Assembly (NCBI GenBank): GCA_032433595.1
Contig: JASWJB010000026.1
Span: 62,001-126,000 of the forward strand
DNA: 64,000 nt
Direction: 5' to 3'
Origin: Conoideocrella luteorostrata
Lineage: Eukaryota > Ascomycota > Sordariomycetes > Hypocreales > Clavicipitaceae
The stretch's first letter is position 1; each line of letters begins with the position of its first letter. Below, one piece after another: positions 34,402-46,086 of this stretch. The position numbers and the translations under genes were made by a program. The notes under the pieces were generated by a model. That model was given only the letters and a program-made list of their open reading frames with translations, was not told where the DNA came from and did no database searches.

Positions 34402-34715
34402 ATGGCTCATGATTATTTGGAATGGGCATGTCATTATCATCGAGCTAATACTCGACAGTTTGAATGGGTTGCTGCGCAAATAACAGTCACTCGTTTCGCC
34501 AAAAGTCCGACAGAAGCTGCAAAGTGCATGCGGGCGCCGCGAAGCGAAGGCCGATCACCAGAGCAAGGTTCACGAAACGAGGAAGACGAGCTGATCATGG
34601 AATTGAAAGAGCGCGAGCAGTCGTGGGCACAATAAACGAGCAGTGTAGCGACGGATTTGCAGGACGCACAAAAGAGGCTCTTCAGGTGCGTTTTTACAAA
34701 GTTAATGCGTCGTAA
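34402..34715 (+). pseudogene. Myb/SANT-like DNA-binding gene fragment with frameshift
   Basis: Starting 33 bases after the CHAT stop codon, a frame from 34402 reads a SANT-like half repeat (FEWVAAQI...KSPTEAAKCMR) and then a second Myb/SANT repeat (EEDELIMELKEREQSWAQ). It meets a stop at about 34633, and the rest of the repeat (INEQ...GFAGRTKEALQVRFYKVN) continues in another frame to 34715. A single lost A in the CAATAAAC stretch explains the break. The combined pattern, acidic start, Trp, then GRT..L..R..K, is that of fungal Myb-like DNA-binding proteins. It is short, with no other domain, so it is probably a remnant. Confidence 0.6.
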
Positions 34716-36275
34716 ATGCTTTTTTTTGGGGGGGAGGGGGGGACGGAGGGCAGTGCCCTGTTGACGCAATAGACTTATCTTCTCGGCACATGAATTTAGC
34801 TGTCTTTGCTCGTTTGGCGAGACTGTAGATTTTGCAACGGAGCTGTAACTAGTGGCCTGTCATTTTCTGTGAGTTGCCGACCTTGTAAACCCGACCTCTG
34901 TCCTTGCCATGTCAGGACCGGGATCAGCCATGAGTTCTTTGACAATCCTGTAAGATATGTTCTACTGTGCGCTGCGTCTCGACAAATGAGGCATTGCCAA
35001 TACCACCACGAGCCTTTGGCAGGTGATGAAGGTGAGACCTACAATTCACGCGCTTAATATTTGCTTGAAACGGTAGTTTCCATGACTGCACTACTGCCTG
35101 GGCCTCAGTATCTTTCCCCCCCTGAAAGCTCACAAAGGCGAATGGCCACCAAGTTCCCTTCGTGGGCCTTACTCTGAGCCGCTCCATGCCTCTATGGCTT
35201 ACCTTTGTAACTCATCCGCTATAATCTACACCTGCCTATTCCATAGTGCTAGCGTAGACAGCTGGATATTCTAATTCCTCGATTAAAATATCTGTGTGTC
35301 AGCACACAAGTTCAGTGGAAAGGTGATTTAAGGATGGCATAGAACTTCTGTATCCCCGATGTCACGCGTCGCATGGATGAGATGTTAGGGAACGTGTGCA
35401 GGTCGATCCAAAGCGTAATCGCTCGCCGCCGTAGTCGTTCTTCCACGCTGCGGCCGACCGAGGAAGCTGGTCTCATTGGCATCTCGGTGAAAAAATACGC
35501 TGTAATTTCCCTCTTCTTGTATCCTTTTTCCAGGTGAAGTCAGAAAGCTTAGTAACCATACGGAGTACGCTGCATTCTATTGCCCAGCTACATTATAAAT
35601 CACCTCAGCACCCAATTGGCGCGATTGAGGTGCAAAACATCCCACCCAATCCGGAGCTCTCGGCGCAACTTCGCACAATCATTGGCTGTTGTCGCGGCAC
35701 GATCGCGGAACAGCCCGAAGTTAGGCTGTGGCCGCTGTCGCGCGACACCTCGTGGACGAATGAGTAGAGAGCCCCGCACGGATGGGCCATCCCGACGCAA
35801 GAAATTGAAGTTCATCTGAAGTTTGCAGCTTGGGATGGATAGAGGATTGAGCCCACAGTGCCTACATACTGAAATTCTCTATATAGAAATCACCGAGACG
35901 CGCCCAGCGGGGAAATAGTAGGCTTGGGTTGTTTCCTCTTCGTTCTATCTAATACGTCACTTCTGCGGGGTCAGCTTCTCGGCTTACCAACCGTGGATTG
36001 ATGAGCATAAATGCTCGTAGTATTAATAATGCGTTTAGATCCCGAGCCTTCGCCGGTTAGTAGATTAGCAATTCATTGATGACTCGTTACAATTATACAT
36101 AGCTCAGGACAATCGCAGAGCGCCCTGGTGTTAAATATCAATATAAGATCCCGTACATTCCCAGCATCAGTACCAAATAACTAAAGCCTTCCCAAACTTC
36201 ACCCCTCTCACAGAACCGTCGTCACAATCTCATAAGAGAATAAAAAAAATTAAAAAAAAAGCCAGTAACAACGAC
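34716..36275. other. Intergenic with a G/T-rich run and a weak reverse frame
   Basis: A T8 run followed by a G-rich run lies at 34719-34750. A minus-strand frame at 34924-35187 (GTWWPFAFVSFQ, TVEHILQDCQR) looks protein-like; it might be an RRM or retroelement remnant, but neither is established. One exact TACGGAGTA motif lies at 35559-35567. The last 120 bases are an A-rich leader for the gene at 36276. Confidence 0.4.
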
Positions 36276-37568
36276 ATGGTTTCAAAAGTCTTCGTCGTTG
36301 GCCCCGGCTATGTCGGGCGCGAAATCATCGATCTCCTCCGCGCAGACGGCAACTACGAGATCACGACATTAGTGCGCCGCGAAGCTGCAGCCAAGGAGTT
36401 CGAGCAAGATGGTTCGAAACACACATCCCATCACTTTGTTTTTGTTAGTGTCCCACGCAATTTTGGCTAAATCTAGTGCAGGTGTCAAAGCCGTGCTTGG
36501 TGATCTCGACGACGCGAAGACCATTACGCAACTCTCCTCTCAAAGTGACGTGGTATTCCACACCGCAACAGCAGATCACTTGGTGTCCGCTCAGGCAATC
36601 TTGGATGGAATTGAACAGCGCGCAAATCAAGGTACGGCATATTGCAGGGGGCAACCAAAGTCATGCATCAAACAGAAACTGATGAGAATCGTCAGGCAAA
36701 CGCACCATCTACCTGCACCAGAGCGGAACAAGTGTCCTGAGTGATGCCTCTCCGGGAAACAATATCAACAATGAAGTGTTCTCGGACAAAACGGCCGCGC
36801 AGATTGACACGGTGGCGGATAATGCGCCTCACAGGAAAATCGATCTCGGTAAGGCACGCTGCTGGCATATGCTTCCAAGAGATTGGCATTGATTGACTCC
36901 GGGTAGCTATTTTACAAGCGAGGAAGAAGCTTGGCGATATGGCCCGGATCTTCATTTGGATGCCACCCATTATCTACGGCAACAACAGCAAATACAAGCG
37001 TCTTTCCATTCAAGTACGCAAATCAAAGGATTCGTCAATCGAAAACGTTTTATTAACAAAGTACAGATCCCCGCCTTGACTCGCTTCGCCCTCAAGCACG
37101 GCCAGGCTGGGTACCTCCGCTCCGGAAAGGAAGCATGGGGTGTAGTGCACGTCCTAGACCTTGCGAAGGTATATCCTCAATGCCCTCAGGTAGTTCCATC
37201 AGTAAATTCGCTGACTTTGTCGTTGTAAGGCATACCTCCAAGTCCTACATTGGCTCGAAAAAGCCCCGGACTCTGATTCTAACCTCCACAATCCCTACTT
37301 CTTCTGCGAAAGCGGCGAAACGACCTGGGGCGATATTGCTTCCATGATCGGGAAAGGCCTTCATCGCGCTGGGAGGATTGATAGCTCCGCAACAAAGTTG
37401 ATTGGTGAGGCTGACTACAAGGACCTTTTTGGTCCGCACACGCTAGACGCTGTGGGTTGTAATAGCAGAAACCGTGCGGATAGGTTGCGTGCAATGGGCT
37501 GGAAGCCAGAACAGCTCGGTGTGGAGGAGGCTTTTGACAAGGAGGATTTGCCGGTGATACTGGCGTAA
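36276..37568 (+). CDS. NAD(P)-binding epimerase/dehydratase-like protein
   Basis: Six exons: 36276-36411, 36482-36631, 36696-36848, 36907-37013, 37067-37168, 37230-37568; 328 residues with consistent phases and ordinary splice sites. The N-terminus (KVFVVGPGYVGREIIDLL, residues 4-21) is a Rossmann dinucleotide-binding loop of the GxGxxG type. Later parts (VVFHTATADH, TIYLHQSGTSVLSD, WMPPIIYG, WGVVHVLDLAKAYLQVLHWLE) follow the extended SDR pattern: the substrate-loop PPxxYG and the HVxDLAxA motif near the middle. The YxxxK catalytic pair is not clear to me. The C-terminus (RLRAMGWKPEQLGVEEAF) resembles the end of nucleoside-diphosphate-sugar epimerase-like fungal proteins. Substrate unknown, probably cytosolic. 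Confidence 0.85.
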
Positions 37569-37864
37569 ACGGCCGGTTTTCAGGCTTCTGAAATGACTCT
37601 TTCCCAGCTTTGGTGTCCTGCTGTTGTAGCCTCGGACTCCCTGGCTATTTAGTCCCCAATATACCGATGCCTCTAACCGCAGGCCTAACAGGACACGCGA
37701 GTTCATAAGAGAGAAAATCATTTTAAACTGAATATACCGTGAATATTACTATATACGCCGCAAGATCAACTAATCTGTGTGCCAGTCAAAACGGTCAAGA
37801 AGTGCATGCCACACATAGCTATTTAGCCAACTCTGCAATTAATTTTACGCTTAATGACCCAATT

Positions 37865-40680
37865 TTACCAATGAGACGGGCCAATAGGCTCTGTAACATT
37901 AGGGATGAATGTCCTCGTACGAGCCATCTTCTTATAATCGAGGGTGTTCGTGAATACAGTGGTTCCCCACCAGTCGGGGAAGTTCTTGCCACTGAGACCA
38001 AGCCCCAGGGCGACAAGAACAACGCAAAGACGGGAGCCGATATCGAGGGCACCAGAAAGGACAAAATTGTACTGGCCTGGGTGAATGGTTAGTATGGAGC
38101 GTTTAGAAAGCCATGGGGCGACATGTGAGGGGAACTTACTCCACCAGCCAAAGAAGCGACGTCGGATCCAGCCGTTGAAGATAACACCAACGATGACCCA
38201 GGGAAGGAGGTAATAAAGGGTGGCGGGAGGGACGAGACCGCATGCGCTGAAAATTGCAGGCCAGATGATGAATCGAGCAAATGAACGAGGGTATCGTCTA
38301 GCAACGAAGTACTGAATGGTCGGGCAGGCAGCGCCAATGAACCAAAACCAGTTGGTCCAAGAGTAGATCCCGCCAGAACCGAAGACACGTGCAGGGCCCT
38401 GTGCAACGGACACACACCTGGTTAGTCTATGCTGTTGTTGCTCCAGAATTCCTGTACGAAAGGAAACTTACGATGACACCCCAGATAACACTGGCATTGT
38501 AAAAAGTGACGGCATTGGGGCAGATCAACCCTTGTGGCTGGTCTTCTTCGCAGATTTTGTTGATGTTTCCAATCACGAAGTTGTACGTGGCAATCTGGAC
38601 CAAGGACAACCAGATGACGGCAAAGGCCTGCGCAGCAAACATGCTACGTGGAGGAACTTTCATATAGTGGCCAATCTTCATATCAGAGATGTACGTGAGA
38701 CCATTAGCACAGGTCATGTAGCCCCAAGACTTGAACAACATCATGGCAACGGGTCGCCCGGGAAGCCTAGGAACCGGATTAGTGCCTATATTTCCGAATC
38801 GTACCGCCTTTGGTGATTTGGGCCAGCCAACACCATAGGCATATGGGATACTCACATGTAGCCAAAGATCATCTCAGTAATAACATTCAGACCCGGTTGC
38901 TGGTTGGTAATGGCCTGAATCATGCCAATAGGGACGAACAGAACAACAGCAATCAAGATACAAACGATGTACGCCCACCATGGCAGGTGAGTGCTCCAGA
39001 CTTGCGAGGCAATCATACCGAAGGCAAAGTTGATGGCAAAAATAACCATGAACCACCACTGAGGGGCCTCCTTATACTTGCGCATAAGCTTCATATGAAC
39101 ATCGGGCTCTTCGCTACGAGCACCGAATGCCCGACGCCAAATATCAGGTCCATAGAAGAGACCAACATGGAAAATCGTAGACATGAGGGTAGCAAAGGAC
39201 ATGCCGTAGGAAAGCGAAAAGGTGGCGCCAAGGAGAATAGGAGAGTACTCCTGGTAAGCAGTTTCATTGACGGTGTAGTCCGGTGACAGAATCCTGCTCG
39301 TATTGTACTGCTTGGCGAACCGATCCCAGTTCTTGTTGGCACTGAGTGGAAGGTATTTGTACTCAACGGGACCACCATATGCCAGACCAATGGCTCCAAC
39401 AACGCAGATGAGCAGGCCGAAACCGACATTGAGAATGGCGAAGAGGGGCGTCTGAAGAGGACTTCCAAGCCAAGAAGACACACCAAGCCAGTCAAACGTG
39501 ATGGGCAAAATGCCGAGACCAGAGGCGTGACCGAACAGCTGGTTCACAACAACGTTGTTTGGGGCAATCCAGCAGACGAAAGTAAAGTACTGAAGGAAGG
39601 TCGCAAATACTTCGGGGATCCACTGGTAAACAAAGGTAGCCCCTGCCACGATGATGAAGAATCTATATCTGGAGATTGACCAGCCGTTTGTTGTGGCAGG
39701 GTCCGATCCCTGATGTTTGTGCAGAGAGTGCATGATCGTGCAAGTCACCAAGTTGGCGGGCCAGACCATAGACGCAGGCCAAACTAGGAAGCGACGGGCA
39801 ACACCAGCAAGGCCAAAGCCCATAGCCTGTGTCGAGATGATCAGAAGAATCTGGAAGCCCCAGCCGAAGTGTTGGTTATAGAAGACTTCTTGAGCAAGCA
39901 GAATATCGATGGCATAGCTGTACGTGGACCCAGCAGCCGTCATCATGGTGATGATGGTGTGCTCCTTCACATTAAAAGGTCCGGGATTCAGGTTGAATCG
40001 CAATCCGAGGATATTGTGCTCCTTGTTCGGAAGAACTTTGGCCAAGCCAACACCAAGACTGTAAATATTTCTTCGATTAGCGCATCGCTGCAACCAACGT
40101 AGATGCCCAGCCTGACTAAACCAGTAGGTTTTCATCTGATAGGTGTCGAGTTTCGGGTATGAGCGACTATGATGACTTACGGATAGGCAATCAACTGCAC
40201 CACAGTAGATGATATATTTGCAGATGAGACGTGCATCGAGAGGAGAACATTGCAAGCAGCAACAATGGTGCAGAGAATAGCTCCCAAAAACCAGGCACGG
40301 AGTGTGTCTACGGGTAAATCATCATCATCAGTGGGAGGAACCTGGACGATCTAAGGTTAGTTTCCATATTCCACAATCAAGCTGCGCAGATCGAGGCAGA
40401 TTGGCCCACTCACCGAGGCGCGGACTTCAGCATACGGCGAGTCGTCCTGGATGAGTGTCTCGTCGACAGCAGCCTGCTTCTCGAGATTCTCGGATCCAAG
40501 GGCATCGTCGATAGTGTCGAGCTTCTCGTTGTCGAGGAAGGGATCCCACTTGTGCTGTCGACGGAACGCCTTCAGCTCTTGAGTAGGATCACCCATGACG
40601 CCAACAGGAGTCTCCCCAGCTGCCTCGCTGGCATGCGACATCGACCTCTGAGAGAGGCCGAAACGGCTCTTCAAACCCAT
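37865..40680 (-). CDS. Oligopeptide transporter, OPT family
   Basis: Six exons: 40680-40414, 40350-40181, 40058-38856, 38766-38472, 38398-38140, 38076-37865; 801 residues, all phases agree, and one intron shows a perfect TACTAAC branch site. The protein has a hydrophilic N-terminus of about 100 residues (HKWDPFLDNEKLDTIDDALG) and then about 14 predicted membrane segments. The OPT signature NPGPFNVKEHTIITMM is near residue 165, and other family motifs such as GLTYISDMKIGHYMKVPPR and FFGWWSQYNFVLSGALDIG are present. OPT proteins import tetra- and pentapeptides, glutathione or metal-peptide complexes by proton symport at the plasma membrane; the substrate here is not predictable. The upstream side carries an unusual cluster of TACGGAGTA motifs. 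Confidence 0.93.
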
Positions 40681-41875
40681 TGTGGAGAGTGGTTTAGCCA
40701 AAACCTAAGCTCTGTCTGAGAATGGGCACAAAAAGGAAGAAGCGTGACTGGCAAGAGTGAAGTTCACCAGCCCAGGATAGAAGATGGCAGGGTAGCGAAA
40801 GTGGCCATTGCACTTCTGGAAGGGGGAGTCGTCTATAAATATATACAAATGAACCAGGTAAAAACGACCGACTGTAGATACCCAGACCGTTACGGAGTAC
40901 CATGCGCGTGGCAACCCTCGTCTTTGGGCATGGCTTCTTGGCAGGTTCCTTTGTGTCCGCCTCCTGGATAGGGGACCATGGGGTTCGAGAACAAGCGGAC
41001 CATTGCCAGCTATCAATTAGCTCAGAAAGCCTCCTTCTGCACTAACCTGAGATAGGCTTCAAAGATAAGTGATGTTATGCTGTTGCTTTTACTGTCACCT
41101 CGTCCCGCCACTCGCAGGATCTTTTGCTCATGTCCCCTCCAAGTGCCCAACTACCCCGGCTCCACTCGTGACCAGGGGGAGGGTTCAAGATTCAAGCGAA
41201 GATTGGGTTCAATGGCTCCTGATTTGGATAGCCAGTTGGGCGAGTGGCAGCGTGGCGATCGCCGGGGGCGTTTCTACTCGTAAGTGGTGGTGTGGATGCC
41301 GCCACCCCTGTGCTTAGCAGGTTGGCTTGCTGGCTCGCAAGGAATCCCACCAACAATTGGAAGCCATATGGAACCCCAGGACCTCTGTGTGAGCGACATA
41401 AGCCGGAGCGTGGGTGGGGCAGCAGGAGGATTGCAAGCAATTGGATGCACGATTTCGATTAGGGTACGGAGTATTACTCCCTAATGGGATTTGTCTTGAA
41501 AGAAACGAAGAACAAAGGAACCGAGGGGGTGCTCGACAAAAGATCCCCCTAGTCGAATGCTCGTCTCCCCTCTCTACCCTGCGGCTCTACAGAGTACACA
41601 ACTTGCGTTTGCATGATTGCGATAAACCTACGGAGTATGTCGCCCGGATATCCACCGTGCCGTCAATATATTTGAGGGGAAGATGTTGGATGCATGTACT
41701 CTGTACATGAGACGCATAACGGCGCACACCTTGCCAGTCACGATTTACAAACACATGCGCGCGCTATCTTTCAGCTGCCGCCCACGTATGGTTTGCAGGG
41801 CGGAACATCTTCATGGCAACAGATACTAAGAAATAGGGGCATATCCGCGCCACCGTAGGCCTTTGCCCTGAAAAC

Positions 41876-41891
41876 TACGGAGTACTCCGTA
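41876..41891. repeat. 16-bp perfect palindrome
   Basis: TACGGAGTACTCCGTA reads the same on both strands and is two overlapping inverted copies of the 9-mer. It could bind a dimeric regulator or be a trace of a small inverted-repeat element. Confidence 0.9.
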
Positions 41892-42161
41892 GAGCTCATC
41901 GGATGCTACGAATGGGAGGGGATGGACGAGGTTGACAGTCCATAGCTGACTGGGACGGCGCCCAATACGGCTGTTCCTCATGATGCACCAGAGCGTGTAA
42001 TCCGTCAATGAGCCAGCAGTGGCAAGCCCCTCAGACGAACTGTTCGTCGTGGTTGGCTGGCCGGCACTGCATTGCGCTTGAAAATGCCGAACGGAGGGCG
42101 GAAGGCATCAATACATGACAATACGGCGTCATGGTTCGTTGGGACTAATGCTGGTCTTATC

Positions 42162-42177
42162 TACGGAGTACTCCGTA
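42162..42177. repeat. Second copy of the 16-bp palindrome
   Basis: Identical to the palindrome 286 bp to the left. The sequence around the two copies does not look alike beyond a few bases, so this is not a simple local duplication. Confidence 0.9.
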
Positions 42178-45065
42178 CTAGTACTCGTTGGTTACTAGTG
42201 ACGCGCGAGGGGCCAGAGGTTGACAAATTACTCCGTAATGTAGACATCCACGGCAGAGGCCCATGATGTCTCGTTTAATGTGTCAGGCGCGTGGCTGGCT
42301 CTCCGGCTGCTTCTCCGCCCACATCGACGGCTGCTTCCATCTTGGCAGCCCCAAGGATCGCTTGGCGAACACAGTGAATCGCCAAGAAAATTGGCATCCT
42401 ATAAAGCTGGCCGGGTATAATTTTTCCGTGTAATTCAATGCGAGGCAAAGGCGACGTCAACGCACGCGAGTCCAGCAAACCACCGCCCGTAAATCGAGAC
42501 CGCCAGCTTTTGTCCTGTCGATTGTTGGGTCTTCCTCGCAAATCGACAGCACCCGTCCAACAGTCAAATGTATGTGCCACCGACTCGACCACCTTCGGAT
42601 GATAGGTGTTTTACACAAAGGCTGGCACATGAATGGGCTGATAGGCAGATTGAACAACGCCGAGCAGTCCACGGCTGATCCAACCACGAGAGCAAAAGTT
42701 CCCCAACTGCTCCTGTTCTCGCTCTAGCGTGCTTTCATCAGTCTCAAGCGCTGATCAGAGAGAGTGGCTTGGCTTCTGATTCGCCCGCGGCATGATCGTG
42801 GCACATTTCCAGTGGCGTCGTGCGGGCATCCGTTGTCCTCTCCCCATCCCGAATAGCCGGCTTGGCTGGCCTCAATTAGAAAAAGTTCCTGCCACTTTCC
42901 CGCTAATGCTGCCGCGGAACAACACACGGGCAAACGGGCAAATATTTGTGTATAATACGGGGGGAGCGTGACCTGAGTGCGGGAATGCAAGACAGGGCAA
43001 GCAAGGAAGGCCGGCGCTGAAGAACGCTCTTTGGGGCACGATTCAACCTCGATTTGGCAGCTGCGAATGATTTGAATTAAATGCAGCAGGATTGGGGCCA
43101 TGGAGCCAAATACTCGCCGGGGCATTCTTCAGCGTTTCTCCTGTCGAGACCAACAAAACATCAACAGCCAGGAATGGCGCGATTTGTAACCTTGGCAAGT
43201 GACGAGTTACCGAGTTACCACCGTTGACGTCCATCGATCGGAACTATCATGCACCAAAACTTTCTTCGTTTGACTTGTTCGAAAGAACACCGCCCGTTCT
43301 AGATCATTGCTGAGCCCGCTTTATAAGAAACAGGAACAAAGGCCGATGTTGGTACGATGGTCGCCTGTTCTGGGGTAATCCGCGCCGGAACCCGCTAATC
43401 AAGTCATACAGCTTGCACCCAATTCGTGGAGAGCTGGCTAACATTTTTCCTACACGAGGCACTTTTGCATGCTTTCCATCCCATGCCCGGGGTAAACTCT
43501 CCTAGTTGGGTGGGGAGCGCGGACCCGACACCCATTTAGCGTACATCGTGCAGGATGGGTTCCCGAGTGTAACATGCCAGCATGCCTTCTATTGACAGAT
43601 CTTGCCACACCGTAAGATAAAAAATTTAGAACTGGTTCTTGGAAACATCTGCACGTTGCTGCAAAGATTACAGATGCAGACAGTCACGGTGTGGCAGGTG
43701 ATGACATGGAGATTCAACAGCCCGGGTCGAGAACCTGTATTATCTGTCCGGGTGTCACAATCATTATCCATAGTATATTATTCGTCCAATTAGCTCGAAC
43801 CAACTTCTGGGCTGTGCGGGCATGGCTGCTTCGATTTTCTAATGGCACAGCTACTTACAGTTGGCAAAGGAGGGAGGAGCCAGATGGTGATGATGAGCCT
43901 GAGATAGGGAGGGCGTTGCGGCGGCACCAGAGCCGCCAAGTAAATTCCCTTAATTCTGCATCCCCATGCCACATGCTGACAGAGTTATCACGGAGAGTGT
44001 CATGTCCGAGTGTGGGCCGCTCCAGATTTTGGATATTTTGAAAGTTTATGAAATCGAAGGAACCCAGACTTGGGCTAACGATATGCACGACCGTGGGCTC
44101 GGCCAACACCTTACCATCAGCCGAGCGTTATATCCGGCCCTCACCGGCTAACGAGACATGAATTGTCCGCCAATAGTGCACGTTGCATTGCATATCCGCG
44201 GTCTTGGCAGTACACAAGTTCCTCACACGGCGAGCGACCGCGTCCAACGATGGGGCACAGACATCTTACATGTTCTGGATGTTTCGTAGATTTCATTTGA
44301 TTGTTGCGGCAGAATTGCTTACAGTATAATTAGTATAGCTGTAGAACACTGTTATGGGGTTTCATTGTCCTTCGGTACTGCTCTCAACTAATGTTTGGCT
44401 ATATAATCGTCATGCACAGCGATTCATAGCGACAGCCCTGAGGGCGGCATTGCGCTTAGCTTGAGCCGGCCCCAAACTGCGCATGAATAGCTAGCAATTC
44501 TGTAATGCAGCGTCGGTAATAAGCAGTCTTTGAGCTATATCGCGGGACACTTTTAACCCGAATGCAGCTGTTGTTGTTAAAAAGGCTAGTTAAATATGTC
44601 GAGTCTATGGCTATTCCCTACAGGACCCAAGGCAGTATGATTGATTGTTTGTTCATCACTCAACAACCGTGAAACAAGTTAAATCCGCATCATTGAAACA
44701 GGCAGTAAACCTGCGACAATAACCCATTTCAACTATAGGAAACAGAGCAGGGGCCAGAAACCAAAAGCGGCCATCATTTGCGCTATAGCATCCCAGGCTG
44801 TTGGGCATGGAAGCTATTCACCTACATTATAAACAGAATAGCTGGTTACGTACAAAGCTATTCAATATTTGTTCTGTGGATTAGTAACTACAGCTACAAC
44901 AAACGACGTACTCGTGTTTGAATAAATAGGCAAGTTCAAGTCATGATACGATAGTCAATCCTCACTTCTCTTCACACATAGTTTTAGCTGTGGTGAATGT
45001 GTTGGATGAGGTGGTCTTTGGGCCTGAAGCAAGGAGGGAAAGGCAAGGTCTCGGCCGGAATGAGG

Positions 45066-45074
45066 GATATAAAC
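45066..45074 (+). promoter_or_regulatory. TATA-box-like site with leader and short frame
   Basis: GATATAAAC lies about 125 bases before an ATG in good context (caacagaATGAG, 45194). The leader between is rich in CATCAC/ACCACCATCATC, as in many fungal highly expressed short genes. The frame that follows is only 52 codons with no recognised domain. A small spliced gene is possible but not demonstrated. Confidence 0.25.
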
Positions 45075-46086
45075 AGGCTTTGGAAGGGTCTGTCTGCCTG
45101 AGGGGGACTTCTGCGCCTTTCATCATCTCACATCACCAGCACCACCATCATCAATATACGTGAATTTAATCCCTTCCAGTAGAAGTCAACAGAATGAGTC
45201 ATGTATTTGAACAGACTGGGCTGCTTATTCCGACTGAGGCTTTGCTCTTGCGCCTTAACCTACGGCTCAGATTCTCATTTGTGTACAATCAATTCAGAGC
45301 AACAAAATTCTTCATTTTGAAGAATTCAACTAAGGCGGAACTACTATCCTAGTACTCTATTGCAAGGACCCTTGGAGGTCGATGCAGCAGCCTTCCAATG
45401 GCGGCGAGAGGCTCAACGTGTAAAGTGACGATTTGAAGCTTAAACCACGCGACTGTGCCCGTTAGGTTCTTGCCTTTCCTGTCTGTGGTTGGGTCTCACG
45501 AAAGATTTTGCCCCCCTATCCCTTTACCCCGGTTATGTTCTTCAAACCACGTCACGGAGCGGCACACGACGCAGTCGGAGAAGGTGGAATAGGGAAAGAT
45601 TGGAGTGCTAATGTGTTCGAGGCGGAGAAATGATTCTCGCAAAGCTGCCTAGGACTGCCTTATTCGGCCTCGATATTCAGGTAATAGGAGACGACTGTGC
45701 AGAGTTTGGCGCGGCCGCTTCGGCTTTCCAGGATTGGGTGGTTCCAGAAGTACTCCACGGCATTCAATGATCAAAAATTATATCATCGTTCTGTCACAGC
45801 CGCGCTCACATACATGATGTTTGAGTTTTAAAAGCTTAATGCAAGCTTAACTGTCTCGAAGTGTACTCCGTAATCAGTAGTCATTCCACGATATTTGTCA
45901 TTGACGACCCGCACACAGTTGCGCAATTGGAGGTCATTCTATGAATTAAATGTATCGCAAGTCAGCTACAGCATCCAAGAATTGCGCGTGGAATCAACAT
46001 CGATGCACATAGAGACACTAGATAAGCTGCTGTATGTGTGTAACTCGGTAATGTAATTCTGTAAATACCACTCCAGCGCGGCCCTA

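Larger units (their letters stand above)
40891..42237. repeat. Cluster of TACGGAGTA/TACTCCGTA motifs upstream of the OPT gene
   Basis: Exact copies of the 9-mer lie at 40891, 41465, 41629, 41876, 41883, 42162, 42169 and 42229, eight copies in 1.35 kb. The same word occurs singly or in pairs elsewhere in the window at 2006, 13029, 16032, 16039, 17556, 35559, 45864, 49458, 50230, 50529 and 57163. None falls inside a coding exon that I annotate. About half a copy would be expected by chance for a 9-mer over both strands of 64 kb at equal base use. Confidence 0.85.
40681..46086. other. 5.4-kb gene-poor region between OPT and ABC genes
   Basis: No gene with recognised content. The first 1.5 kb carries the motif cluster listed separately. 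At 45066 there is a TATA-like element followed by a long leader and a 52-codon frame (45194-45352). One exact TACTCCGTA motif lies at 45864-45872. The section 44260-44960 is AT-rich with frequent stops. Confidence 0.4.

Noticed and set aside
36412..36481. GGTTCGAAAC as a possible tRNA T-loop
   Set aside because: It lies at the first splice donor of the epimerase-like gene; no acceptor stem or anticodon arm can be formed. I saw no other tRNA-like loop in the window.
38810..39286. Plus-strand frame within the OPT gene
   Set aside because: Antisense shadow of a confirmed exon with clear OPT motifs.
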